A DNA stretch of 64,000 bases, taken from contig NC_061794.1 of the NCBI RefSeq assembly GCF_021462225.1, positions 39,060,914 through 39,124,913 on the forward strand, in the 5' to 3' direction. The DNA is from Girardinichthys multiradiatus. Its lineage: Eukaryota; Chordata; Actinopteri; Cyprinodontiformes; Goodeidae. The notes below the pieces were generated by a model. The model worked only from the letters and a program-made list of their open reading frames with translations, was not told where the DNA came from and searched no databases. The translations under genes and the position numbers were made by a program. Within the stretch, counting starts at the first letter, position 1. Each line of letters opens with the position of its first letter. Shown piece by piece: positions 1 to 18,682 of the stretch.

Positions 1-2447
1 ACCTTTTGGTGTCTGATTATTAATCGAACAAATAGTCAACATATTAATTGATTAGCAAAATAATCGTTATTTGCAGCCTTAGCTGAAACTGGGACACAAC
101 AGAACAACAATCAAGACTTCAAAACTGGGTATGAAATGGATAAAAGCAAGGTGTACCTAATAAACCATGAGCTTTAGAAAAGCCTGGGTTCAACTGCCCT
201 TAACATTTGTGGACTATGCTTAAAAATCAGGCTGTACCAATTTAGACGAACTCCACCAATTCTGCCGACACAAGGAGACAGAATTGTGCCAGAAGCTTGT
301 TGATGACTACCAAATATAACTGGGTGTGTAGGCAGTAAGTTCAAGTCTTTATGTATAAATTTGAGCCTTTGTGGATTTAATAAATTTATAAATTCAAACG
401 ATCTGCTCATTAGCAGCCTAAATTTGATATTTATTTATATCTGATGTTTTTAATACACACACACTGCAAAGGCCTTAGTCGGTTTCGATTCAGCTTTTTA
501 CTCCACATCTTCCCTGCTGTCGGGACCGATGTCTGGCTTCCTCTTTTTCTGCCGCTTCCTCCCTCGGTTCAATCCTAATCTGTTGGACCTCCTCTAGAAG
601 GTTTGAGCCAAGTCATTTTTGCCAACAGGAAACACTCCGGTTACACTTTCAAGACTGGCAAACTTCTCTTGAAACAACTGACTAAAACATCAAGGACGAG
701 GACAAAAACCAGAAGGAAAAATAATGAAAATGTACTAAAATTTAATCATTCATAAAAGCTGGAAAATCATCTGTGAAAGGGTAACAAGAAGCAGTATTAG
801 AGGTGGTTTAGTACAATATATTTTCAGCCTCGACACAAATCGGAGCGCACCCATACCCCCATCAGTCTATAAAACACTAATTTCCCTAACTTTATTATGC
901 AAAAATGGAAGTAGAATATATTATGGGAAATATGGAAGGCTTGCAGCTTTCAATATAAAACAAAGTCACTTAGGAGAGATGTTAATACACATCCTTGTAA
1001 GTAGGAGTGAGTAAATTATGGACAATGATGCATCTTCATTGACACTGTTAGTGCAGAAATGTACAAGAAGATCAACATTTTTACATGGATTCCTTTACAA
1101 ATATATTGTCACAATATGCCAAAGGCTGTTGTTACTCATAATAAAACTCTTATTAGTTCCCTTAAAGGGATTAGAATCCACAGTTTCCTCTTTTACTTTG
1201 TTATTTCCAGAAGAAAAGACACATCGGAGAAAAAAAAAAAAGAAGAAAAAAAAAACAACATTGTCATCAAGCTTGACAATAGAAGAGAGGTCGATTTTCT
1301 TTGCCAGTAAAAAGCAAAACATTTTCTTTAAAGTATGTGCCTTCCTGCTGTTTTGCAAGTGGAGTGGCTTTTTCTGTCAGCCTTTTTCAAAATGCTCTGT
1401 AGAGGACTTGGAATGCCGGCACCATCCGCTGGGAAACAGTTAATCATTACGAGTTTCTGCAAGCAAGGAAAAAAAAATAAAAACATCATCAGAGCACGAC
1501 TTTGTAAATATTCACAACCAATACAGTTCAGGGGTGATCCGGGATCAAGGTTTTCAGGAACGACTGGATCTGTTCAATAAGAAAGGTGATATTCTAACAT
1601 TTTTCCAGATATTTGTTCATGCAATCTTCACTACACTTCAGCTACACTCAAAAGCTCAGCAGTTGGTTCAGACTTTGTTTTAATGTGAATGTCTAGTAAG
1701 GCTAAAGGCCGAGTCTGAACTCGGAGAACAGGTGGAGCTGATAAATCATGTTCAATAATCAGGGCTAGTGGCCAAACAAACAAATAAAACATCTCTGGAA
1801 ATCTGCAAAGGTTTTTTGACTTTAGAGCAAGAATTATTCCTAAGTTTTAAGGAACATAATAACATGGTAACCAGGAGTGTCTTCAGGCTGATGTTGGGTG
1901 TATTTTAGCTTCAGCAGACCTGGTTCATCACCTAAACCTCTAATGAAAACATTTTGGTAATATTACAATTCCCCTGCTATAGTATTGGGTTCAGCAGTAA
2001 CATTCTACATTTGAGGAAATTGGTTAAATGAAATAATTGATCATTAAATGAAAAGCCGGAACCCTTAACCGGATTTTATTTTTAGAGAATTCGGATTTGT
2101 TTGGTTAAACCAACATCAAATGGCCGATCTACATTTCCTTTACTTGATTAGAAACGCATCAGAATAATAAATGGCAAAAAATGTCTCATTTGTTTTCATT
2201 ATTTCAATTTAACTCCTAAAACTTTCTTTCCCACTTTGTTTTTCAAGTATAAATATATTTTTTGTTACAGGAAGAAGACATTTGCTCCTTCACGATCCAT
2301 TTATACGACTGCCCTAGTAACTGCTGCATGTTTTAAATGTTCGGTAACAACCTAAAGCTCAGAAATCCCGGAGCCATGCAAACGTCTGGAATAAATTTAG
2401 TAAAAACTCCCACTCACCTGGCCTGGAGCAACCGTGGGAGAGCATTT
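1..2447. other. 3' flank and probable 3' UTR of rap1a
   Basis: This AT-rich stretch lies downstream of the rap1a stop codon on the minus strand, so part of it should be rap1a 3' UTR. Minus-strand AATAAA-type signals occur at 2075-2080 and 430-435, but I cannot tell which is used. A homopurine run sits near 1230-1256. The first 100 bases resemble the fish repeat that flanks the LINE at 4584 (tracts of the type attaatcgatta). The only coding-looking piece is the short segment at 498-593, treated in the findings. No other gene is supported. Confidence 0.5.
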
Positions 2448-9727
<7,280 letters not shown>

Positions 9728-9758
9728 GGTGGGCGACTTCACTGGACAGCACAAGAGT
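9728..9758 (-). other. rap1a: rap1a 5' UTR part of first coding exon
   Basis: A good minus-strand splice acceptor (pyrimidine-rich tract ending in CACAG) lies just above 9758. The bases between it and the ATG at 9725-9727 would be 5' UTR. This implies at least one upstream non-coding exon, as is usual for vertebrate Rap1 genes. Confidence 0.55.
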
Positions 9759-12048
9759 CTGTGAAAAGATAGAGTTAAAGAGAGATTCAGAGACAAACAG
9801 TTCCGCTGTTCTGGTTCATTTATGCAAAAACAATTTCTCTAAACTGGAAATAAATGTAAAAAACTCAAAATATATACATTTTAAAATAATTTATAAAACT
9901 ATTTACTATTAACTGTTGCTCATAGATCCCTCCACATTTGTTTTCAGGTGACTGCACAGATTTTTCATGTTGCTAAGTGATGCAGACACCACAAAGTAGC
10001 AAACTCAAATGTAAAATCCTTTGCATGCTGTTTAAATGTTATATTTATATTCTGACTCATTTTTCTTTCACTTCCTCCTCCAGTTTCTTACACCAGCAGC
10101 TGAAATCTAAACAAGTTCGTTTATAAGTTTAGCTTCTCTTGCTAGCAGAGGTTAGCTCTGTTAAAGTGATGATTATTTGTGAATATCAAACAATTAGGAT
10201 CTAAACTATAGTCTGGTTGATGTGGAGCATAAAGTTTAGAGGCCCAGACATAAATTCATGCTGATAATAATGTTTATGTCATAGAAAGATCTTTCAGGAG
10301 GAGCAAGACCTCAGAGTATCATTTAGACTGCTGTAATCAACAGTGCACTCCAGGACATAATTCAACTAGCCTTGTCTCGGCCACTTTTTACTTGCTGATT
10401 ATATAAATAAAAGGACACTGTTGTAAATCACTGCAAAATGTTCTAGTATTATATATTTTTGGCAGTTATGAAGAGTTATGCACAGTACCTACAATCTCAC
10501 CCTAAAGTTCAAGCCCTTGTTAAGTGTTCCAGTTTCACAAATAGCATCATCTCATTACAATACAGAAGAAAAAGGTCACAGTGAATAACCCATCAACTGC
10601 TTCATCAGCCTGACACACATCAGACAGCCTATATGGCCTAGAAATAATATGGCACAAAGAGAAGCTGTCACTGGCATTTTCCGATGAAGATAGGAATGTT
10701 ATTTGGAAATGAATAGTAATTATCCAAGGATTTAGGACACTCCAAGTACATTAAAATGTTAAATCTTCTGCATAATCTTGAAAATTAACTGTACAAGTGT
10801 GATTAGTATATATAATAAAAACTGAATGATAAAACCATGAAATTGGCAGATTCCAGAAGTCTGACTCTTTTAGACAAATTTCACAGTTAAGCATCAACTG
10901 GGTACTGGCACAAATAAAGCGGCAGTGGGCTATGTTCCACCTTGATGGTATGCACTGAAATATTCTGTTGCAGGTTTAAAAATGTGGTGGTTTTTTAGCA
11001 AGTTGACCCAGCAGGTGGCCAGTAAAATGTTCTGAATTTATATTTTCAGCTTTTTCTGTTTTTACACCTACATAAGACGTGCACATGATGCCACAATACA
11101 GCAGAGAGATTACTGAACAAAATGTTTTCGTAAAAAAACTGGGAGATAATTTTAGTTTAACTGCACGGACTTTAGCAGAAACAACGGTATATGTATAAAG
11201 ATCTGCCTTACTTCTCTTAAGTAGTTATGACAGTTCTTTCACAAATGTAATTTAATTTTATCATTTAGTTAACTGACAATAAGCATATACACAATACCAA
11301 GATGCGGGAGATTTGATCTTGAGACCTAATTTTGAATTTAAAATAAACCTTAAATGTACATTTCTACATCAAATCGGTTTTATATTTAAAATGTCAAAGT
11401 GGGGGTGAGATGTACAGTAAAATCGCATTTAAAAACCTCTGAATGCACTAATTATGCTTTGTCTGTGCAACCTTTGTCAAATGCTGTGACAAACACAAAA
11501 CCCACTCTGTCGCAATCGGCCAGCATTAGCAATTCTAAATACGATGTATGAAGCACCACAGTGAGAGACAGGCACACAGGGCACTTCACAAAGAGCTATT
11601 GTGATGACCCTCATCTACTTAACTACACCACGACAGAAAACGGAGATCAGAGAGCGTACGCATGACCAACACAACTGAAATTGTCACAAAAATGAGGAAG
11701 AGGTGCACCAAAAGATAACGAGAGTACATGGCTGATAAAGTTGCAAGTGCTCTTGCTCTTAAAATATAAATTTATGTGGGTGTCACAAACTTGCTTTTAA
11801 GTCTTCACATCAGATAAGTAGCTGAAATCTTCCCCTAATTATAAAAGAGCCAGGACTGGCTGGCGGTTTTCACCAAGCCTGCTCTTAGTTTTCATAATAA
11901 AGGGTCTCTATGTTCATGCCAACAGTTAATGAATAATTTAATTCCAGAGTTTGATAAAGATAATCAATTTACAAATGAACAAAGGCTTTTACTAAACTGC
12001 ATTATCCACCACCAATCTGATTTATTCTAATAAGGCTGTTTCATGTAC
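9759..12048. other. rap1a 5' intron, no feature recognised
   Basis: AT-rich sequence between the first coding exon and a candidate upstream non-coding exon. I see no open reading frame of interest and no recognisable repeat family. Confidence 0.4.
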
Positions 12049-12203
12049 CTTGTACACAGTTGTAATGACAGAAACTCCCTCTACATCTGGGGAGGGGGGG
12101 GCCTGTTGGATCCTCAGGCTCACTGATGTCCACCAGTCTCCAAGGCGATGAGATGTAGCAAAGAGCCAAAGAGCAAGGCTGAACAAATCTGTTCAAATAG
12201 ATC
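12049..12203 (-). other. rap1a: candidate rap1a non-coding 5' exon
   Basis: On the minus strand this 155-base segment is bounded by an acceptor (CTCTTTAG) and a donor (AAG|GTACAT). It is less AT-rich than its surroundings. Its position between the putative promoter near 14.1 kb and the coding exons fits a 5' UTR exon. This is an inference from splice motifs only. Confidence 0.35.
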
Positions 12204-14126
12204 CTAAAGAGAAAAAAAAACAGGGGCAGAGAACATTCTGCCTGTTAACAGAAAGGCATTTCCTTCCAATTTAAACATTATAGTTAAAAACTGAAATTAA
12301 GATACAAATTTCCAATTTTAGATGGAATCTGGATGTACCACGGAATAATTAAACTTGTCCTCATATGTTAAAATCAATTAATGTTTGATATGTAGGTAAA
12401 TGGAAACATTCATTAACAGACTATTGGGCTGCTTTTAAAAATTCTAGTTTTCTTTGGACCATTACTAAAAGCCCTGGCAAATAGGAATAATAAAAAATAA
12501 CAAATATTCTGGGTCTGTTTATACTGTCATAAGAAATTCTCAACAAAGCAACCCGTAACAAATAAAAAGCTGTTTTTTAAGGGGGTGGCGCAGTTGGTAT
12601 TGTAACAAATCAAGGGATTGGAGCAAAAACGGCAGCTGCAGACCATTGTTACACAACTACAATAAGATTGTTTACCAGTATTAACTGTAAAAACCTCAAT
12701 ATATATTTTTCTGTTAATAAGTCATTGCTAGATTAACAGAAAGTTGTGCTTTTGGCCTTTAAATTTTCTTGTAATGTTCATAAATCACCAGATTTTACCT
12801 TTAACTTAAAAACAATGGTACTGTGTTTAGCTTTATAATAAAATGTTAATAAAAAAAAAAACAATATTTGAGAAATAGTTTACATCATAAAATTATAGAT
12901 GAAAAATTTGGTGCACATTAATTTGTTTTAGGTTGGCTTATTATTAATTTACCCAGATATATGATGTAACTTTATATCACAAACCTCAAGAGTTCTCAGA
13001 TAACTAAAGCTGTCTGACACATACATAATAATAATAAAGGCTGATCTGAATCATTAATAACAAAGGTATTCATTTTCACCCCACTGTGGCAAACCAGGAG
13101 ACAACATTTTCAGCTCAGAGAAAGTATCATGTGTCAGCGCCAGAGGACGGAGGGAGGGGGCACTGGATTTTAACTTGACTGAAATGATCAAATATACCTC
13201 TAGTCTGGACGTCTTAAAAGAATTTATTTAAACCTCTTCATTTATAAGTTCGGCTTAAAACATACCAGAAGTTTGGGCAGCTAACGTTTAAAGTTACTGA
13301 AATTAACTACTGACATCTTGTACCGTAGTTGGTTTCGAAAGGAAGGGTGTGGCTATTAGTTTCAAAAACCCAACACTGAGACACCGTTTAACAACCCCTA
13401 GCTCACAGGAACAAAAACAAACACGCACTAAAGCGTGATTTATCACAAAATCTGAGACAATGTAGACAGAAACTACAAGTAGCTAGCCAGGAAAAACTTT
13501 GACAACTTATTTACTAGCATTTAGTTAGCACACGGAGGTAAATGCTAACCAAAGCCGTTGATTGGTAGCCTTGAAAATATCTAATATAGCAAACAGCACT
13601 CAAGGTGGTAACTAACTTTAGCCTGACCCCCCAAACACAGTGAATATCTCAGTTTTAGTTTAGCGGTGACTTGACTCGCAGTTTAGGCTCCAGCAAGGTT
13701 CACTCCACTTTTTAGCTAAAACGGAGTGCTAACTAGCTAGCCAGTTAGCATCAGTCTCTACTCTGAAACTATCGGCTTTTTACAAAAGTTTAAGCCCTAC
13801 GTCTTGGCTGTGTAGAGCATCGATACGCGGATAAACCACCACAAGCGTGAATACCGATAGGTTATAATTAAATGTTGTCACTTAAACCGAAAGGATGTTC
13901 GCGTCGAGAACCCGTCAGTTACTCACTAGCTCTGCTGTTAGCAGGTCATCTAAGTTAGCCGAGTTAAGCTATGTTACCACTAAGCAGATAAAAATCCTAA
14001 AGAACGAAAGCTCAGCAACAAACAAATGCTCACGCAATAATTACTAATCTAACAAAGACACACATTGTATAATTAGCCGTGAAATTACATTTTTTTACAG
14101 ATGTACGAGCTTTTTAAGGGACTCAC

Positions 14127-14215
14127 CGTGTTCCGCTATGTGTGTGTGTTAAATCGCACTGGATATGCGGAGAGCTCCGGCTGTGGCCACTGATTGGAGC
14201 AGAAGCAGCCAATCA
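14127..14215 (-). promoter_or_regulatory. rap1a: probable rap1a first exon and CCAAT-box promoter
   Basis: A minus-strand donor (ACACG|GTGAGT) occupies 14121-14126, so transcribed sequence would lie just above it. About 40-70 bases further upstream are two NF-Y-type CCAAT boxes in opposite orientations: ATTGG at 14193-14197 and CCAAT at 14209-14213. No TATA box is obvious. This is typical of a TATA-less housekeeping promoter and fits rap1a. A Tc1-like element begins only about 60 bases upstream (14271), so the promoter is compact. The start site itself cannot be read from the sequence. Confidence 0.5.
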
Positions 14216-14270
14216 GAGCGATCCAAGTACGATTAGAAATGAATATTCCGGACTTCAAATTGTAGAAACT

Positions 14271-14960
14271 GCAGAGCCTTGCAAAAGTAATCAGACCCCT
14301 GGAACCTTCATACATTTGAACGCGATACAACCACAAACTTTGCTGTATTTTATTGGGATATTATATGAAATCTTAACTTTAGACAAAGCAAATGTGCAAA
14401 AAACGCCAGTTAGCTTTTTTCCTGTTTCCTCAGAATGGCATGACATGACATAGTTTCTAAACTATATGATTTTTTTTTTCTTTATTTTCTAAAAATGTGT
14501 TTAAATTGTCTTTTTTTTTTTTTTTTTTTTAAAGAATGGCTTTTTTTCTCTGTTCTAAAACCTGACATTAGATGTTCTTTGACCAAAAAAGAAAAAAAAA
14601 AAAACAACCAGAAACTTAATGTAGAAGGTGATCTTAAAACTCCAAAATGGCATGCAGGTGTTGAGGCTCTGGACAAATATTATTTAGAAGGAGCGAGGGG
14701 AACAATAGCTCTTTGGATTGTAAATATTGCTGGTTCCTGACCTAAACTGAGAGGCAGAGAAAGGAAAGCATTAATCATACAGCCAAGAGGCCTGTGGTAA
14801 CTCTGGAGGAGCAGCAGATATCCACAGCTTAGGTGGGGAAATCTGTTGACATGACAACTATTAGTCACGCACTCCACTCATGGAAGAAAGCCACAAGAAA
14901 TCCTGTTAGCCACAAGCTATGTAGGAGAGAAAGATAAGAGAAGGTGCTCTGAGGTCTTCT
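14271..14960 (+). mobile_element. Tc1/mariner-like remnant
   Basis: It starts with a terminal-repeat-like sequence (gccttgcaaaagtaatcag) followed by fish Tc1 inverted-repeat text. From about 14770 a decayed transposase segment follows that closely resembles the copy at 30900-31030 (gccaagaggcc..gtggtaactctggaggag). T and A homopolymers interrupt the middle. There is no intact reading frame. Confidence 0.55.
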
Positions 14961-15332
14961 CCTAGTGTGAAGTGGTGGAAAACCTCAAAAAGGTTAGGTA
15001 TCCTGAAATGCCCAAACCTCACAGACTTGTTTTGATGTGGATAAGTAGTCACACTGTCCCAGTCTCCTTTGAATGAAGTAGCTCCTCACTTTATCTCTAA
15101 GCTAATTCCAGCTGGTCATATCTGGGATCCAGTTCTTCAATTCACAATCCATGTCTCCCCCCCTTTTTCCAGTTGGGGACATTGGACTTTGAGGCCTTGG
15201 CTCTTGTTTTCTGTTATGCTTATGCCTGTTTTATGACAGGTCTTTAATTTGATTTTGGGTTAAACATTGTCTTGCTTTTAAGGGTCCAAGTTTGTCACGT
15301 TTTGCAATGCTTGCTTGTCTTTTCAAAAACAA

Positions 15333-15368
15333 CATTTCCATGGTTCTAGATGCTGAACCATGGAAATG
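15333..15368. repeat. perfect 14-bp hairpin with 8-nt loop
   Basis: The arm catttccatggttc (15333-15346) and its exact reverse complement (15355-15368) flank an 8-base loop. It lies in intergenic repeat-rich sequence. Confidence 0.75.
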
Positions 15369-15837
15369 GTCCTTGTGGTTTGTAATTCCAGAGTCTATCT
15401 GTAATGTATCTGTGTCACATCATCAGTAGAGATTTCCTTTTCAATGCTCTTCCACTGTTCTCTACAGTGATTGTGTTTGGTCTATTTACTGAATGGATTA
15501 GATGAGTTAGCCTTGAAGTATTTCTTTCTTATTACACTGACTAAATATGGAAGTCGTGTTTATCACTGAGGCTGCTCATATTCTTATGACTTATTAGAGC
15601 GGGGCATTATTAAATGCTCTGCAGAGGGAGTGTTGCCATGATTTCAAAACAAAGTGTTCCTGCCTTTATTTAATCAGACAACAACAATCTTGCAACAGCT
15701 CCAGTCATTAACCAGACATATTGATCATACCAAGTACATTACCAAATTTATACTTTTAGTAACTAGATTTGCTTTCACTTGACCTTCACCTAAATCATCC
15801 GCTGGAGAGTTGAAACTTTGATAAAGTTTGGTTTTCC

Positions 15838-15985
15838 AACAGGACAACCAGTCCAAACACACACCAGAACCCTAAGCCCTAACATTAAACCTTTTCAGTG
15901 ATCTCCTCAAAACCCTGAACTGAACCCAATTGAAAATTTGTGGAATATGCTTAAAGGCCAGGTCTGCACCAGGAAACGAAGCAGC
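15838..15985 (+). mobile_element. Tc1/mariner transposase fragment
   Basis: Text of the type ccaacaggacaaccagtcc, followed by aacccaattgaaaatttgtgg, corresponds to the catalytic C-terminal part of fish Tc1 transposases. It is short and non-coding. The flanks (14960-15838 and 15985-16160) hold nothing else I can name, apart from the hairpin at 15333-15368. Confidence 0.45.
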
Positions 15986-16159
15986 TTAACTCTTTAGGAG
16001 CACAAGAAATAATTATAATTGAAATGTTACTGTTTGTTAGATGCTTTTAACAAAACAAAGCAAAAAACATTGAAACATCAATAAGTTTTCCCTTTCTTAC
16101 TGATTAAATCTTCTTTCAATCATGTAAGCAATTCGTGTTTTATACATTGTATCATAGTT

Positions 16160-17335
16160 GATACAGTGCAATGGCAAAATAATTTCCCCCATACAGATTT
16201 CTTATTGTCTTATTTACAATTTCAGGCAAAGATAACCTGAGAAAATACAAAAAGCATAATTCAGAAGATGTTTTGATTTATTAAGGGGAAAAAACTCACC
16301 AAGCCAACGAGATCTTATGTGAAAAATGTATTTCCCCCTAAACCTAATAATAGGTTGTGCCATCCTCAGCAACAAGAAGTGCCATCAAGCGTGTACGATA
16401 ACTGTCAGTGAGTCTTTTACGCCACTTTGGAGGAATTTCGGCCTTGCATCTCAAATGGATTTAAGTCTATACCTTTACTGGGTAACTACAAAAAAATGTA
16501 CTCAGCTTTTCTGACTTGATGATGCGCTTCGGTTCATTGTCCTGCTGCATAAAATCATGAACTGACATTGTCCTTCAGGACTTTCTGCTCGAGAGGAGAA
16601 TTCATGTTTCAATCAGTTAAAGCACATTTTCCACTTCCTGGAGCAGCAAAGCAATCCTAGACTATCGCGCTACCAAGCGCCATGTTTTACTGTCCGTATT
16701 ATGAGCTTTTTCTGAAAGGCTGTTTTGATTTTTACACCATATGTGACTGGATGCACACCTTGCAAAAAAAATCCCATTTTGTCTCATCAGTCCTTAGAAT
16801 ATTATCCCAAAGGTTTTGGGGATCATCAATATTTGTTTGGGCAAATTTGAGATGGGTCTTTGTGTTCTTGTTGGTCACCAGTGGTATTGGCCTTGGAACC
16901 CTCCCATGGATGCCATATTTTTCCAGTCTCTTTCTTATTGTGAAATCATGACCTCTGACCTTAACTGAGGCAAGTAAGGCCTGTAGTGCTTTAGAAGTTC
17001 TCTGTCTTTCTATATTTTCCTGGAGGAGTTATTGATGTGTTCTTGCAGTAATTTTGGTAGGACAGCCACTCCTGGAATGGTTCACCACTGTTCCATGTTT
17101 CCTCCATTTATGGATAACTGTGCCTCACTGGAGTACCAGAACCTTGAACCTTGATATGTCAGTGAATTTGTTTCTCATTTGCTCATGAATTTCTTTAGAC
17201 TGAGGCATAACATGTTGCTTTTTAAAGATCTTTTAGCCTACTTCATGCTGTCAGACAGGTTCTATTGAAGTGATTTTTCCTTTTTCTAGAAAACAAGCAG
17301 TAATCAGGCCAAGGTATGGCAACGTTGACAACAGT
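16160..17335 (-). mobile_element. Tc1/mariner-like element, decayed, minus orientation
   Basis: The left end (caaaataatttccccc) and the segment aaacctaataataggttgtgcc are reverse complements of the 3' end and transposase C-terminus of a common fish Tc1 family. The sequence near 17275-17330 is the complement of its 5' region (cagtaatcaggcc). The transposase frame is broken throughout. It is the same lineage as the plus-oriented copy at 43960. Confidence 0.6.
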
Positions 17336-17649
17336 TCATTCGGCCACTGAAGTACACCACAAAACATCCCAGAAGCTTTTTCTGCCAGTGGCTTTTAATC
17401 TGTATTATTGGCTTGTTGTTGTGTCTTTTTCTTACTACAATATCACTAGAAATGTAAACGTGCAACATCTTTATTTAAAACTGTTTCTTTTTTAGATCTG
17501 AGGCCATAATATGCATTCTACGCATTTCTATTACCTTTTCACTATTTTACAGGTATTTTCATGTAATATTTTTTTAGTGATTATTCAACACAATCATTTT
17601 CTTATGTTTTAAACTTTTTTTATGTTTACATTTGCCTAGTGTTTTTAAT

Positions 17650-18625
17650 TTGGTATTAAGGATGTGAATATGATGCAAAAGTATTCGTACCCCACTGTAA
17701 AAATACCTTTCACTGCAAGTCTTTTGTAATATGTCCTTCCCAGCTGTGCACAAGTAGACGTGGGTAAAGAGCCTGAACACAAATACACTTTTCCAATTTT
17801 TATTGGCAGAAATGTTTGAAAACCACCTATCATTTTCCTTCCACTTAACAAGTACAGTGGCTCATAAATGTGTAAACATTCCTGTTAAAATCTCAGGTTT
17901 TTCTGATGAGAGACAATACATTATTCTTAATCTTTTCATTTATTATATGACGTTTGTCCTTTAAAAATAAACTGAAAATCAACAACAAATCTGTAGGATT
18001 CTCGGTTGAAGTTCGTTAGCAGATTCTGACTTGGCCAGATTTTTACGGTCTCACTGTGGTTCTGAATACAAACCTCCTTCTTTATCGTCATTTCTCTGAC
18101 TGAAAACTGAAGGTTAGGGGCCAGAATTAATGGTATTTAAAGCTGTTCATAATTTTTTCCAATTTTCACTAAAACCTCTGCTCCATCTGAAGTAACTCCA
18201 CAGAATTATGCTGCCACCACCATGTTTCACTGTTCATGTGTTGTTCTCTTGGTGATGCCCAGTACTGCTTTTGTGCCAAACAATCCTTCTGGGATAGTAT
18301 CTCCCGCAAAAGTCCAGTTTAATCAGAAAAAAAACACATGCTTCCACAAAGTTTTTGGAGATTGTAGCGAGGCCTGGAAAGTTTTTAAGGAATAAAAGGG
18401 TTTTGTATGGAGAATACAGGAGAGTGTTTTCCCATATAGAAAACAAGCAGTCCTTGTTGGAAATTACTGTAAATCCTTCAGTGATGCTGTTATCTCTCTC
18501 TTTAGAGCTACCGTATGCACTTCATTGTGTTGATCTACCACAATAAATCTAATTTGAAACAGATTGAAACTAAGAAGTGTAACATGTTACAATGTTGACA
18601 AAAATTCAAGGGATTTGAATAGATT
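17650..18625 (-). mobile_element. Tc1/mariner-like remnants, minus orientation
   Basis: The terminal-repeat-like start (gcaaaagtattcgtaccccac), the subterminal text near 17790-17850, and the phrase atgctgccaccaccatgtttcac (18210-18232) are typical of fish Tc1 copies read in reverse. The copy is heavily mutated and may be two fragments joined. Confidence 0.5.
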
Positions 18626-18682
18626 TGCCAAGCATTGTGCAGATTAATATAATATGCTTAACAGCATGTAACATTTTCTTTT

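Noticed and set aside
1018..1443. 141-codon plus-strand frame
   Set aside because: Built around an A-rich low-complexity tract with no recognisable domain, in rap1a 3' flank.
12575..12600. tRNA box A-like text (ggtggcgcagttggta)
   Set aside because: No box B or fold follows; at most a tiny SINE fragment.
13480..13760. Cluster of gctagc/gttagc-type short motifs upstream of rap1a coding exons
   Set aside because: Such motifs are common in fish DNA, and I see no ordered array or known binding site.
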